Positions 1-8,440 are shown, counted from the stretch's first letter. The stretch is DNA of 64,000 nt from CAVVGB01 sp963747715 (GCA_963747715.1 CAVVGB010000007.1:124001-188000); one strand, 5' to 3'. Numbers and translations: made by a program. The notes: generated from the letters alone by a model not told the origin.

Positions 1-296
1 ATCGCGGTCACGCGCGTCTGGTTGATCGGCAGCTGGATGCGGAGCGTGTCCTGCATCGCCACGACCTGCGCGCGCGGGGGACCGGCGGGAAGCAGCCGTT
101 GGGCGGGTGCCGGACCGTCCTCCGGCAGGGAGCCGGCGTCGCCGGTGCCGAACGCCGTGAGCAAGAGCGTCACGAGCGAGACGAGGGCGACGACCAGTAG
201 GGCCGCAGTCCGCCGCGAGCGACGCGCTTTCGCGCGCATCTGCTCTCGCTGTATGGCTCGACTGGTGGCGACCCCTTGGGCCTGGGGCTCGACCAT
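1..296 (-). CDS. Exported or membrane-anchored protein, 5' part only
   Basis: The frame runs off the left edge, so only the first 98 residues are present. A basic N-terminus (RAKARRSRR) is followed by a hydrophobic stretch (ALLVVALVSLVTLLLTAF) that should act as a signal anchor, then a Pro/Ala-rich linker and the start of an outside domain (VVAMQDTLRIQLPINQTRV). I chose ATG at 296; a second in-frame ATG at 239 has a GAGAGCAG sequence just upstream and would still keep the whole hydrophobic segment. It is divergent from the ABC exporter genes. The family is not recognised. Confidence 0.55.
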   Translation of the reverse strand, partial: MVEPQAQGVATSRAIQREQMRAKARRSRRTAALLVVALVSLVTLLLTAFGTGDAGSLPEDGPAPAQRLLPAGPPRAQVVAMQDTLRIQLPINQTRVTA

Positions 297-480
297 CCGG
301 GGCACGCTAACGGAGCCCGAGGGGTCGTGCACCCGGTCGCTGACCTGAGGCTGGATGGCGAGAGCGCCGTCGACCTCGAACGTCCAGTCGTCCGCCGGGG
401 CCCAGAGCTCGACCACTTTCCCACCCTTTGCAGCAATTTCCCGCTCACGATCGAACGGCGGGGGCGCGAACATGTGGTGC

Positions 481-486
481 TAGCAT
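481..486 (+). promoter_or_regulatory. Putative -10 box TAGCAT for the ABC exporter/hemB operon
   Basis: TAGCAT lies in the divergent gap before the ABC ATPase. It sits 6 nt before a GTG (493) that opens a six-codon frame (MIGWSR, TAG at 511-513) and 14 nt before the ATG at 501. No good -35 box is seen. Confidence 0.4.
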
Positions 487-500
487 CGCTGCGTGATCGG

Positions 501-1208
501 ATGGTCTCGGTAGGAGGACCCGCTCCGGACCGTCCGCCAGCGCCGCTCCTGTCCGCCCAGGGCGTCGCGCGCCGGTACGGGCGCATCGTCGCGCTCGCGC
601 CCACGGACCTCGACATTCGCGCCGGCGACTCGCTCGCCCTCATCGGCCCGAACGGCGCGGGCAAGTCCACCTTGCTCTCGATTCTCGCGGGGGCTCTGCG
701 CGCCACCGACGGCCGCCTCGCGGTGGGCGCCAACCACGGTCCGCCCCCGAAGATCGGCTGGGTGCCGCAGCGCCCGGCCCAGTACGGCCGGCTGACCGCG
801 CGCGAGAACCTCGAGCTCTTCGCGCGCCTCGAGAAGGTCAAGGATCCGGAGGCTGCGGCGGACCGCTTGCTTCGCCTCGTCGAGGTCCCGGCGGACGACC
901 GTGCGACGTGTGACCTGTCCGCGGGGAACCAGCAGCGCCTCAATCTGGCGGTGTCGCTCCTCGCCCAGCCGAACGTGCTCCTCCTCGACGAGCCGACCGC
1001 GTCGCTCGACCCGCGCCAGAGGCGCCGCTTCTGGGAGGTCGCCGCCAAGGTCCACCAGGGCGGAGGTGCTGTCGTGTTCGCGACGCAGAACCTCGAAGAG
1101 CTCGAGCGCTTCGCCAACCGCGTCGCCGTTCTGCTCGAGGGCAAGCTCGTCTTCGACGGGACCGTCGAGCAGTTCTCGCGCGCGCCCGAGGCGGACGTGT
1201 TCTCATGA
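501..1208 (+). CDS. ABC transporter ATP-binding protein
   Basis: A 235-residue ATPase that would drive the membrane partner encoded next. Walker A is GPNGAGKST at 49-57, the Q-loop lies in GWVPQRP, the signature is LSAGNQQR at 139-146 (normally LSGGQ), and Walker B is VLLLDEP at 159-165 followed by the D-loop. The H-loop position, usually His, is Gln196 (FATQN), so the switch histidine is missing. ATG at 501 is used because no later start fits before the first conserved strand; a longer frame upstream lacks family similarity. Its stop overlaps the permease start by 4 nt (ATGA). The substrate cannot be read from the sequence. Confidence 0.88.
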   Translation: MVSVGGPAPDRPPAPLLSAQGVARRYGRIVALAPTDLDIRAGDSLALIGPNGAGKSTLLSILAGALRATDGRLAVGANHGPPPKIGWVPQRPAQYGRLTARENLELFARLEKVKDPEAAADRLLRLVEVPADDRATCDLSAGNQQRLNLAVSLLAQPNVLLLDEPTASLDPRQRRRFWEVAAKVHQGGGAVVFATQNLEELERFANRVAVLLEGKLVFDGTVEQFSRAPEADVFS

Positions 1209-2554
1209 CCGGGATTCGCCTCTTGCTCGGCAAGGACTTCCGCGTTCTCGCGCGGTCGCCCGCGTTGCTGGCCGCGCTGATCGTCTACCCGATCGTCTTC
1301 GCCGTTCTCGTCGGGCTCGTGGTTCGCTACGCGAACGACCGGCCGCGCGTCGCGTTCGTCGATCTCGACGACCTCCCGCGCGTCCTCGCGGTCGGCGGCG
1401 AGGAGTTCGACGTCGAGCGCGTGATCGACGAGGCGAACGAGTCGGCGGAGCTCGTGCCGATGTCCGAGGAAGAGGCCAACCGCGAGCTCGAGAACGGCGA
1501 GGTCGTCGCCGTCATCGTCGTGCCGCGCGGTTTCGCCTCGCGCTTGCGCGGCATGGTGGAGAGCCCGCGCCTCGTCCTGAAGACGACGCAGGGCGGCCTG
1601 GCCGGTCGAGTCGAGCAGCAGACGCAGGCGCTCGTCTACAACTTGAACCGGCTGCTGCAGACCGCGTACATCGAGTCGAACCTCGAGTACATCAAGCTGA
1701 TCCTCGAAGGCGGTGAGGGGAGCTTCCTCGGGAACGAGTTCGACGTCGTCGGGCTCGACGAGGCGGCGCGCATCCTCGGCGAGATCCAGGAGCAAACGGA
1801 CGATCCCGTCGTTCAAGCCGAGGCGGAGAAGCTCGAGGTGTTCGTGCGAGAAGCACGCCTGGCGCTCGGCGCCTCCGACGACTCGCTGCGCGCGACCGCC
1901 AACCCGATCGAGCTCGAGGTCGACTCGCAGGCGGGGCGCACCTGGCTCTTGTCGGCGCAGCTGCAGGCGTACGCGTTCGGCCTCACGCTCGCCTTCATCT
2001 GCGTCCTCATCGCCGCGGCCGCGATGGCGGCCGAGCGGGACGAGAACGTCATCGGCCGCTTGGCCCGCGGTCTCGTCCGCCTCTCCGAGCTCGTCGCCGT
2101 CAAGGTCCTCCTTGCCGCCGCGCTTGGCGTCGCGCTCGGGCTTGCGCTCGCGATCGTGTTCGGCGTGCTCGCCGAGGCCTTCGCGGTCCCCGGCGGAGAG
2201 CCGTGGGAGCGCATCCCGCTGTTGGCGCTCGGGCTCGCGATCGCCGGGGCGGCCTTCGGGGCATTCGGCGCGCTCATCGGCGTCATCGCGCGCGAGGCGA
2301 GGACGGCGGTGCTCGTGGCCTTCCTGGCCGCCTTGCCGATCGTCCTCGTCGGGCTCGTGCCGGAGGGATCCGTGAGTGCGCTCGGCTGGCTGTCCGACCT
2401 CTTTCCCTTCCGCCACGCCATCCGCTTCTTCGAGGCCGCCCTCTTCGACCTCGATCCGTGGGGCACGCTCGCGCGCGAGGCGCTCTGGCTGCTCGGCCTT
2501 ACGCTCGTCTTTGCGACGGCGGCTCGAATCGGCGTGCGAAGATTGTTGACGTGA
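1205..2554 (+). CDS. ABC-2 type transporter permease
   Basis: A 449-residue membrane protein. One hydrophobic segment lies at about 17-42, then a large soluble region of about 200 residues probably faces outside, and five or more membrane segments follow from about 255 to the C-terminus. This is the ABC-2 / YhgE-like layout of exporters. It starts at ATG inside the end of the ATPase gene and ends overlapping hemB (GTGA at 2551-2554), so the three genes should be co-translated. An exporter next to hemB could move a tetrapyrrole or a cell-surface compound, but that is only a guess from position. Confidence 0.85.
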   Translation: MTGIRLLLGKDFRVLARSPALLAALIVYPIVFAVLVGLVVRYANDRPRVAFVDLDDLPRVLAVGGEEFDVERVIDEANESAELVPMSEEEANRELENGEVVAVIVVPRGFASRLRGMVESPRLVLKTTQGGLAGRVEQQTQALVYNLNRLLQTAYIESNLEYIKLILEGGEGSFLGNEFDVVGLDEAARILGEIQEQTDDPVVQAEAEKLEVFVREARLALGASDDSLRATANPIELEVDSQAGRTWLLSAQLQAYAFGLTLAFICVLIAAAAMAAERDENVIGRLARGLVRLSELVAVKVLLAAALGVALGLALAIVFGVLAEAFAVPGGEPWERIPLLALGLAIAGAAFGAFGALIGVIAREARTAVLVAFLAALPIVLVGLVPEGSVSALGWLSDLFPFRHAIRFFEAALFDLDPWGTLAREALWLLGLTLVFATAARIGVRRLLT

Positions 2555-3525
2555 GCTCCTTCCCCCTCACTCGGCTGCGCCGGTTTCGGCGCTCCGCTCC
2601 CCTGCGGTCGCTCGTGCGCGAGACGCGCCTCGACGTCGCCGACTTCGTCCTGCCGCTCTTCGTCTGCCCCGGCGAGGGCGTGGAGGCGCCGCTCGACGGG
2701 CTGCCGGCGCTGACCCAGCGCTCGGTCGACCGCCTCTGCGTCGAGGCGGCGGACGCACACGGCGCGGGCATCGGCGCCGTTCTCCTCTTCGGGATCCCCG
2801 AGGAGAAGGACGAGGCCGGCTCGGGCGCCTACGACGAGGACGGCATCGTGCAGCGGGCCGTGCGCGCACTCCGCGCCGAGGTCCCGGATCTCGTCGTCCT
2901 CACAGACGTTTGCCTGTGCGAGTACACGTCGCACGGGCATTGCGGCCTCGTTTCCGACGAGGGCGAGGTGCTGAACGACGTCTCCCTCGAGCTCCTCGCG
3001 AAGACCGCGGTCAGCCACGCAGAGGCCGGCGCGCACGCCGTGGCGCCGAGCGACATGATGGACGGACGCGTGGGCGCAATCCGTTCGGCGCTCGACGCCG
3101 AGGGCTTCGACCAGCTGCCGATCGTCTCGTACGCCGCGAAATACGCGTCCGCCTTCTACGGGCCGTTCCGGGACGCAGTCGACTCCGCACCCGCGTTCGG
3201 AGACCGCCGCGGGTATCAGCTCGACCCCGCCAACACGCGCGAGGCCCTGCGCGAGTGCGAGCTCGACCTCGCCGAAGGCGCCGATGCGCTCATCATCAAG
3301 CCGGCGCTGCCGTCGCTCGACGTGATCGCGGCCGCGCGCGCACGCTTCGACGTTCCGATCTTCGCGTACAGCGTCAGCGGTGAGTACGCGATCGTCAAGG
3401 CGGCCGCCGCCCGCGGCTGGATCGACGAGCGGCAGGCGGCACTCGAGAGCCTGACGGCGATCAAGCGCGCCGGCGCGGACGTCATCGTCTCGTACTGGGC
3501 GAAGGAGCTCGCGGCCTGGCTCTAG
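2551..3525 (+). CDS. hemB: Delta-aminolevulinic acid dehydratase (porphobilinogen synthase)
   Basis: Joins two 5-aminolevulinate molecules to porphobilinogen in heme synthesis. The 324-residue length is normal. The zinc-type cysteine triad is present: Cys121, Cys123 and Cys131 in DVCLCEYTSHGHC. The Schiff-base lysines are Lys197 (SYAAKYAS) and Lys250 (ALIIKPALP). GTG at 2551 overlaps the permease stop. Two later heme genes, hemH and hemE, lie near 60-63 kb of the same window, so the pathway is split. The zinc ligands argue for a zinc-dependent rather than magnesium-only enzyme. Confidence 0.96.
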   Translation: MSSFPLTRLRRFRRSAPLRSLVRETRLDVADFVLPLFVCPGEGVEAPLDGLPALTQRSVDRLCVEAADAHGAGIGAVLLFGIPEEKDEAGSGAYDEDGIVQRAVRALRAEVPDLVVLTDVCLCEYTSHGHCGLVSDEGEVLNDVSLELLAKTAVSHAEAGAHAVAPSDMMDGRVGAIRSALDAEGFDQLPIVSYAAKYASAFYGPFRDAVDSAPAFGDRRGYQLDPANTREALRECELDLAEGADALIIKPALPSLDVIAAARARFDVPIFAYSVSGEYAIVKAAAARGWIDERQAALESLTAIKRAGADVIVSYWAKELAAWL

Positions 3526-3536
3526 CGCACACGACC

Positions 3537-4058
3537 GTGTGGGAAACCATCGCGCTCGAGGCCGCGGCCGAGAGCGCACTCTGGGCCACTGCTCTTCTTC
3601 CCGAGGAGGAGCGCGAAGCCGTGCCCATTTTCTCGGCGCTCGCCGACGAGCGTTTCGCGCTCGGCGTCGAGTCGATCTACGAGGGCTATCTGCTGCACTA
3701 CGGACGGCCGCGGCTCTTCGCGCCCACGGATCGCGACACGAGCATCCTGCTCGGCGACTATCTCTACGCGCACGGCCTCGTCCGCGTCGCCGCTCAGGGG
3801 GACGTTGGCGTCGTCGCCGATCTCGCCGAGCTCCTGGCGCTCTGCGCCCATCTGCGGGCCGAGCGCCGCCCGGGCGACGGCGAGGCATGGGCGGCCACGA
3901 TCGCCCTGCTCGGCCGGGTCGAGGAGCGCCTGACCGAGGCCCGCGCGGCGCTGACGGAGGGCGCGGACGAAGCTCCGCTCCTCGAGCTCGCCGAGAGCGC
4001 GGCGGGGGAGGAGCCGGTGGCTCTCGCGCTCACGCTTCACCACACGCACCTCTCGTAG
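3537..4058 (+). CDS. Helical protein with faint polyprenyl-synthase resemblance
   Basis: A 173-residue, Ala/Glu/Leu-rich protein predicted to be almost entirely helical, with no membrane segment. The stretch SILLGDYLYAHGLVRVAAQGD resembles the GDYL..A helix of polyprenyl diphosphate synthases, but the DDxxD metal motifs are absent. It could be a non-catalytic partner of the synthase encoded at 9708, like small subunits in some heteromeric prenyl synthases; this rests on a short motif and on its place just before the quinone genes. Start is GTG at 3537, 11 nt after hemB. Confidence 0.55.
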   Translation: MWETIALEAAAESALWATALLPEEEREAVPIFSALADERFALGVESIYEGYLLHYGRPRLFAPTDRDTSILLGDYLYAHGLVRVAAQGDVGVVADLAELLALCAHLRAERRPGDGEAWAATIALLGRVEERLTEARAALTEGADEAPLLELAESAAGEEPVALALTLHHTHLS

Positions 4059-4061
4059 GAT
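4056..4061 (+). promoter_or_regulatory. Putative leaderless -10 box TAGGAT
   Basis: TAGGAT overlaps the TAG stop of the preceding gene and lies 7 nt before the GTG at 4069, the spacing expected if transcription begins at the start codon. It could start the quinone/bc block separately from hemB. Confidence 0.45.
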
Positions 4062-4068
4062 TCAGGGC

Positions 4069-4257
4069 GTGGGCGCGCTCTCGCTTGCACTCGTGCTCGC
4101 GGCCGAGAAGACGACCGCGGAGGAAGGACGGGACATCATCCTCGTCATGTTGGCCGTCGGCCTCGTCTTCCTCGGCGTCATCGGCCTCGGTCAGCTGAGC
4201 CGCTGGCGCTCGCACAAGCGCGAGGAGCGCCGCCGCCTCGAGCGCCGCGTGTACTGA
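4069..4257 (+). CDS. Small single-pass membrane protein
   Basis: A 62-residue protein with one membrane helix at about 24-42 (IILVMLAVGLVFLGVIGLG) and a strongly basic tail (RWRSHKREERRRLERRVY) that should lie in the cytoplasm. The N-terminal half is also mildly hydrophobic. It overlaps the UbiD-family gene start by one base (TGATG), so translation is coupled. No family is recognised; its place suggests a small partner of the membrane quinone enzymes. Confidence 0.65.
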   Translation: MGALSLALVLAAEKTTAEEGRDIILVMLAVGLVFLGVIGLGQLSRWRSHKREERRRLERRVY

Positions 4258-5741
4258 TGCCGGCGCGGGACCTGCGCTCGTGGATCGACGAGCTCCGGCG
4301 CGCGGGTGAGCTCGTCGAGGTCGAAGCCGAGGTCGACCCGCATCTCGAGGTCACCGAGATCGTCGACCGCACCGTGAAGGCGGGCGGCCCGGCGCTCCTC
4401 TTCACGAACCCGGCCGGCGCCGACCACCCGCTTCTCATCAATCAGTTCGGGACGGAGCGGCGCATGTGCATGGCTTTGGGCGAGCCGAGCCTCGACAGCG
4501 TCGCGCGCAAGCTCGAGGACGTTCTCGAGATGCAGCCGCCGCAGGGTCTCGTCGAGAAGGTGAAGGGCCTCGGCAAGCTCAAGCGACTCGCCGACTCGAT
4601 GCCGAAGGTCGTCTCTCGTGGCCCCTGCCAGGAGCTCGTGCTCGAGCCTGATCTCGACCGGCTGCCGATTCAGCACTGCTGGCCCGGCGATCCCGCCCCG
4701 TTCATCACGCTCCCCGCCGTCATCACGAAGGACCCGGCGAGCGGCGTTCGCAACGTCGGGATGTACCGCATGCAGAAGATCGACTCGCGGACGACCTTCA
4801 TGCACTGGCAGGTGCACAAGGACGGCGCGGCCGACTGGCGCGGCATGGCGGACAGGCTCGAGGTCGCCGTCGCGCTCGGGTGCGACCCGGTCACGACCTA
4901 CTCGGCGAGCGCACCGCTCCCCAAGCACATCGACGAGTTCATGCTCGCCGGCTTCCTGCGCGGCGAGGCCGTCGAACTCGTCAAGGCGAAGACTGTCGAC
5001 CTTGAGGTCCCCGCCAACTCCGAGATCGTGCTCGAGGGATACGTCGAGCGCGGCGACGTCGAAACCGAGGGGCCGTTCGGCGATCACACCGGCTACTACT
5101 CACCGCCCGAGCCGTTCCCCGTCTTCCATCTGACGTGCATGACGATGCGCCGCGACGCCGTCTACCCGTCGATCGTCGTCGGAGCACCGCCGGCCGAGGA
5201 CGCGTGGCTCGGCAAGGCGACGGAGCGGATCTTCCTTCCCGCCGTCCGCATGACGGTGCCCGAGATCGTCGACTATGACCTGCCCGTCGCGGGCGCCTTC
5301 CACAACTGCGTCATCGTCTCGATCCGCAAGGCCTTCCCCGGACACGCGAAGAAGGTCATGCACGCGATCTGGGGCCTCGGGATGCTGTCGCTCTCCAAGT
5401 CGGTCGTCGTCGTAGACGAATTCGTCGACGTGCACGACTACGAGCAGGTCTTCTTCCACGTGTGCGCCAACATCGATCCCAAGCGCGACGTCATGCTCTC
5501 CGAGGGGCCGCTCGACCAGCTCGACCACGCCGCCTCGATGTACTGCTACGGCGGGAAGCTCGGGATCGACGCGACCCACAAGTGGGTATCGGAAGGGGCC
5601 CGCGAGTGGCCTGAGCGGATCGAGATGACGCAGGAAGTTCGTGACTTGGTCGACCGGCGCTGGGAGGAGTACGGCCTGGCGGGGTCGGACAGCCAGAACG
5701 GCCGTATTTCCAAGGCTTTGAGGCAAACGCTACGTCGTTGA
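4257..5741 (+). CDS. UbiD-family decarboxylase, probably menaquinone synthesis
   Basis: A 494-residue prenylated-FMN-dependent decarboxylase. The catalytic loop is clear at 269-281 (ETEGPFGDHTGYY), preceded by the prFMN/metal-binding middle region and followed by the C-terminal SKSVVVVDEFVDVHD region. Within a futalosine-pathway cluster the likely job is decarboxylation of the naphthoate intermediate, the role called MqnL, with the UbiX protein at 8441 supplying the prenylated flavin. That assignment comes from neighbours; other aromatic-acid decarboxylases look similar. The TGA stop sits within a TTGACA sequence that may be a -35 box. Confidence 0.9.
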   Translation: MPARDLRSWIDELRRAGELVEVEAEVDPHLEVTEIVDRTVKAGGPALLFTNPAGADHPLLINQFGTERRMCMALGEPSLDSVARKLEDVLEMQPPQGLVEKVKGLGKLKRLADSMPKVVSRGPCQELVLEPDLDRLPIQHCWPGDPAPFITLPAVITKDPASGVRNVGMYRMQKIDSRTTFMHWQVHKDGAADWRGMADRLEVAVALGCDPVTTYSASAPLPKHIDEFMLAGFLRGEAVELVKAKTVDLEVPANSEIVLEGYVERGDVETEGPFGDHTGYYSPPEPFPVFHLTCMTMRRDAVYPSIVVGAPPAEDAWLGKATERIFLPAVRMTVPEIVDYDLPVAGAFHNCVIVSIRKAFPGHAKKVMHAIWGLGMLSLSKSVVVVDEFVDVHDYEQVFFHVCANIDPKRDVMLSEGPLDQLDHAASMYCYGGKLGIDATHKWVSEGAREWPERIEMTQEVRDLVDRRWEEYGLAGSDSQNGRISKALRQTLRR

Positions 5742-5765
5742 CATGAGCGAGCGCGCGGAGGAACA

Positions 5766-5804
5766 ATGACGGTGTTTGTAACAACGGCAGGACGGAGGGT
5801 CTGA
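5766..5804 (+). CDS. Twelve-codon leader ORF before qcrA
   Basis: ATG at 5766 is preceded by GGAGGAA at a good distance and opens MTVFVTTAGRRV, ending in TGA at 5802-5804 directly against the qcrA GTG at 5805. The arrangement suggests translational coupling. A competing reading is that TTGACA (5738-5743) and AACAAT (5762-5767, spacer 18) form a promoter, in which case the mRNA would begin inside this frame and it would not be translated from that transcript. Confidence 0.35.
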   Translation: MTVFVTTAGRRV

Positions 5805-6734
5805 GTGGCCGACGAGCACGAGCGGCCTGGCGAGCAGCCCGAAGCGCACGACCCTGAGCTCGAGCATCCGTCTCCTTCCATTTGGCCTTTCGCATTCGCG
5901 GGCGGCCTCGCACTCGTTCTCGTAGGGCTGATCGTCAGCTGGCAGATCGCCGCCATCGGCGCTGTCATCGCCGCCGTCTTCGGTTTCCTCTGGATCTGGG
6001 ACGTGACGAAGGAGGTTCGGGCACCGCGCGCCGAGCCCGCGCCGCCCCCAGTCTCGGAGCTGGCCGAGCCCGAGGTGCCGGCCGAGCCGGAGCGCTACCC
6101 GCGCGCGCGCTTCCTGGAAGGGGCAACGCTCGGCGTCGGCGCTCTCATCGGCGGGCTCGTCACCCTCCCCGCACTCGGCTTCATGGTCGCGCCGGCCTTC
6201 GTGGGGCAGGAGTACGACCCCGTCGACCTCGGCCCGCTCGACAACTATCCGCAGGGCCAGTTTCTGATCGTGAAGTTCTTCTCGAAAGAAGAGGAAGGAG
6301 ACGTCGGGAAGCGCACGGCGTTCGTCCGCAACAACGGGAACGTCAATGGCTCGCCGAGCTTCACGATCATCTCGAACCGCTGCGTGCATCTCGGGTGTCC
6401 CACCCAGCCGCAGGGCCCGCCGGGCGAGGAGCGCGAGTTGAAGACATCAGCCCGTCCCGTCCAGCTGACGCCGACGCAGGTGTCCGGATTCAGCTGCCCG
6501 TGTCACGGCGGCGCGTACGACAAGGAGGGCAACCGCACCGCGGGTCCGCCCGTGCGCGCGCTCGACCGCTACCAGTACTCGATCCGCGACGGCAGCCTCT
6601 GGCTCGACACGCCCTACAGCGTCAGCGTCGTGAAGGGCGAAGGAGCGGATGCGGAGATGACGGCGTACCCGCTCGCCGATCCTGGACAGCACGTGGACGG
6701 GCCGGAACAGATCTTCTACCCCTACGTGCCGTGA
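5805..6734 (+). CDS. qcrA: Rieske iron-sulfur subunit of menaquinol:cytochrome c reductase
   Basis: A 309-residue membrane-bound Rieske protein. Three hydrophobic segments lie at about 27-45, 47-65 and 104-126, the actinobacterial QcrA arrangement, followed by the Rieske fold. The cluster motifs are CVHLGC at 193-198 and CPCHGG at 231-236; Cys193, His195, Cys231 and His234 should bind the 2Fe-2S cluster, and Cys198 and Cys233 the disulfide. The domain faces outside. GTG at 5805 has GACGGAGGG just upstream. It forms one complex with the next two genes. Confidence 0.95.
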   Translation: MADEHERPGEQPEAHDPELEHPSPSIWPFAFAGGLALVLVGLIVSWQIAAIGAVIAAVFGFLWIWDVTKEVRAPRAEPAPPPVSELAEPEVPAEPERYPRARFLEGATLGVGALIGGLVTLPALGFMVAPAFVGQEYDPVDLGPLDNYPQGQFLIVKFFSKEEEGDVGKRTAFVRNNGNVNGSPSFTIISNRCVHLGCPTQPQGPPGEERELKTSARPVQLTPTQVSGFSCPCHGGAYDKEGNRTAGPPVRALDRYQYSIRDGSLWLDTPYSVSVVKGEGADAEMTAYPLADPGQHVDGPEQIFYPYVP

Positions 6735-6744
6735 GAGCTCCGTA

Positions 6745-7563
6745 GTGCCTCGCGGGGTTAAGTCGAAGCGGCGTCAGCAAGTCGAGGCGCTGCTGCTCGC
6801 GCCGGTCAACTGGCTCGAGGAGCGCTCGGGCCTCGTCGGCGGCGTCAAGTACTTCCTCTTCCGCAAGGTCCCGCGCGAGACCAACTGGTTCCACACGCTC
6901 GGCTCCGCGACGTTGACCGCCTTCCTCGTGCAGGCCGTGACGGGCGTGATCCTCGCGATGTACTACAAGCCGACGCCCGAAGAGGCGTGGGACTCGATCA
7001 ACAGGATCACGAACGAGCTCACGCTCGGCTGGCTTGTGCGCGGCATGCATCGCTGGGGCGCGAGCGTGTTCATCATCCTGCTCTTCCTGCACATGGGCCG
7101 CGTGTTCCTGTTCGGCGCGTACAAGTACCCGCGCGAGCTGAACTGGCTCATCGGCGTGATCCTCCTCACGATGGCGCTCGCGGAAGGCCTCACGGGCTAC
7201 CTGCTCCCGTGGGACGAGACCGCGTACTGGGCGACGGTCGTCGCGATCAACATCAACGCGAACGCGCCGATCGTCGGACCGTTCCTCGGCGACTTCCTGC
7301 GCGGGGGCACCGAGATCGGGGAGGACACGTTAGCCCGCTTCTACTCGCTGCACATGCTCGTGATACCGGGCGGATTGTTCGCGCTGATCGGGCTCCACCT
7401 GTACCTCGTCGTGCGCCTCGGCGTCACCGCGCCGCCGTGGTCCGACGTCGCCGGCGGTTACGACGACTCGGATGGCGGGCCGCCGCGCCGGCGCGGGCTC
7501 GTGGAGCCGCGGCCGCGGGGTAACGGCGCCGTCGTCAGGAAGAAGGTCTCGAGTGGCAGCTGA
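6745..7563 (+). CDS. qcrB: Cytochrome b6-like subunit of the bc complex
   Basis: A 272-residue protein covering only the N-terminal, heme-bearing half of cytochrome b. The four heme ligands are His102, His116, His203 and His218. The second pair is 15 apart, as in cytochrome b6, while mitochondrial-type cytochrome b has 14. Four membrane segments and the LLPWDETAYWA motif of the quinol site are visible. The C-terminal 40 residues are a polar Gly/Arg-rich tail. The gene overlaps qcrC by 11 nt. The split b form resembles Firmicutes QcrB rather than the long mycobacterial one. Confidence 0.94.
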   Translation: MPRGVKSKRRQQVEALLLAPVNWLEERSGLVGGVKYFLFRKVPRETNWFHTLGSATLTAFLVQAVTGVILAMYYKPTPEEAWDSINRITNELTLGWLVRGMHRWGASVFIILLFLHMGRVFLFGAYKYPRELNWLIGVILLTMALAEGLTGYLLPWDETAYWATVVAININANAPIVGPFLGDFLRGGTEIGEDTLARFYSLHMLVIPGGLFALIGLHLYLVVRLGVTAPPWSDVAGGYDDSDGGPPRRRGLVEPRPRGNGAVVRKKVSSGS

Positions 7564-8437
7564 CGACAAACGGCGCGACTTCGAGCTCTACAAGAAGGAC
7601 GTCGAGCGTCGCGGAAAGCCGTTCTTCCCGTACGCGATGTGGCACGACACGCTCATGAGCTTCGTCGTCGTCATGGTCATCATCGGCCTCGCCGCCCTGT
7701 GGTACTACACGTCTGGCGAAGAGCCAGGCGATGCGGGCGTGCTCGGCCCGCGGTACACGGAGGAGGCCGATCCGAGCACGACGTCGTTCACGCCGCGGCC
7801 TGACTGGTACTTCTACTTCCTCTTCTACCTCCTCCGGATCTTCAAGTGGCCTGAGTCGGTGTTCCTCGGCACCGTCGGGATCCCGACGATCGCGCTCATC
7901 CTGCTGATCGCCCTGCCCTTCCTCGACCGCCGCCGGGAGCGCCGGCTCGTGCGCCGGCCGGTTGCCGTCGTCGCGGCGTTGCTCGTGATCGCCTCGATGG
8001 GAGTGCTGACCTACAAGGGCGCGACCGCGGAAGAGGCGTCGGGCGAGGCCGACCAGCTCGCGGTCGAGTGGTGCGTGGCCGATCCGTGCTCGGAGGAGGC
8101 GGAAGCGGGCGCGCTCCTCTTCGCGCAGTCGGGCTGCCTGAGCTGCCACCTCTACCAGGGGAACGGCGGCACCGTCGGTCCTGATCTCACCGAGGAAGGC
8201 ACGCGAGGCCGCGGCGTGCAGTGGCAGATCGAGCACCTGATGGATCCCGACTCGAAGACTCCGGGATCGAGCATGCCGGCCTTCACCGACTTCACGGACG
8301 AGCAGTACAACCAACTCGCCGCGTTTCTCGAGGAGGCCGGCACCGACGAGACCGCCGGTGGCAGCGGGGGTAGCGGCGGCGGAGGGAGCGACGACGGCGG
8401 CACCGGCGGGACGGGCGGCACCGGCGGCGGGGGCTAG
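7553..8437 (+). CDS. qcrC: Fused subunit IV and cytochrome c of the bc complex
   Basis: A 294-residue fusion. The N-terminal half is subunit IV of cytochrome b, with the quinol-site region PDWYFYFLFYLLRIFKWP and three membrane segments. The C-terminal half is an outside cytochrome c domain with one heme motif CLSCH at 195-199 and a likely axial Met in SSMPAFTDF. It ends in a Gly/Ser/Thr tail of about 35 residues. GTG at 7553 has AGGAAGAAGG upstream. The same fusion is known as QcrC in Bacillus. Electrons would pass from menaquinol through Rieske to this heme. Confidence 0.93.
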   Translation: MAADDKRRDFELYKKDVERRGKPFFPYAMWHDTLMSFVVVMVIIGLAALWYYTSGEEPGDAGVLGPRYTEEADPSTTSFTPRPDWYFYFLFYLLRIFKWPESVFLGTVGIPTIALILLIALPFLDRRRERRLVRRPVAVVAALLVIASMGVLTYKGATAEEASGEADQLAVEWCVADPCSEEAEAGALLFAQSGCLSCHLYQGNGGTVGPDLTEEGTRGRGVQWQIEHLMDPDSKTPGSSMPAFTDFTDEQYNQLAAFLEEAGTDETAGGSGGSGGGGSDDGGTGGTGGTGGGG

Positions 8438-8440
8438 CCG

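Noticed and set aside
170..2416. A 748-codon open frame on the minus strand across the ABC exporter genes
   Set aside because: Its product is Arg/Asp/Glu-rich with no domain, and it lies antisense to clear ATPase and permease genes; long antisense frames are expected at this GC content.
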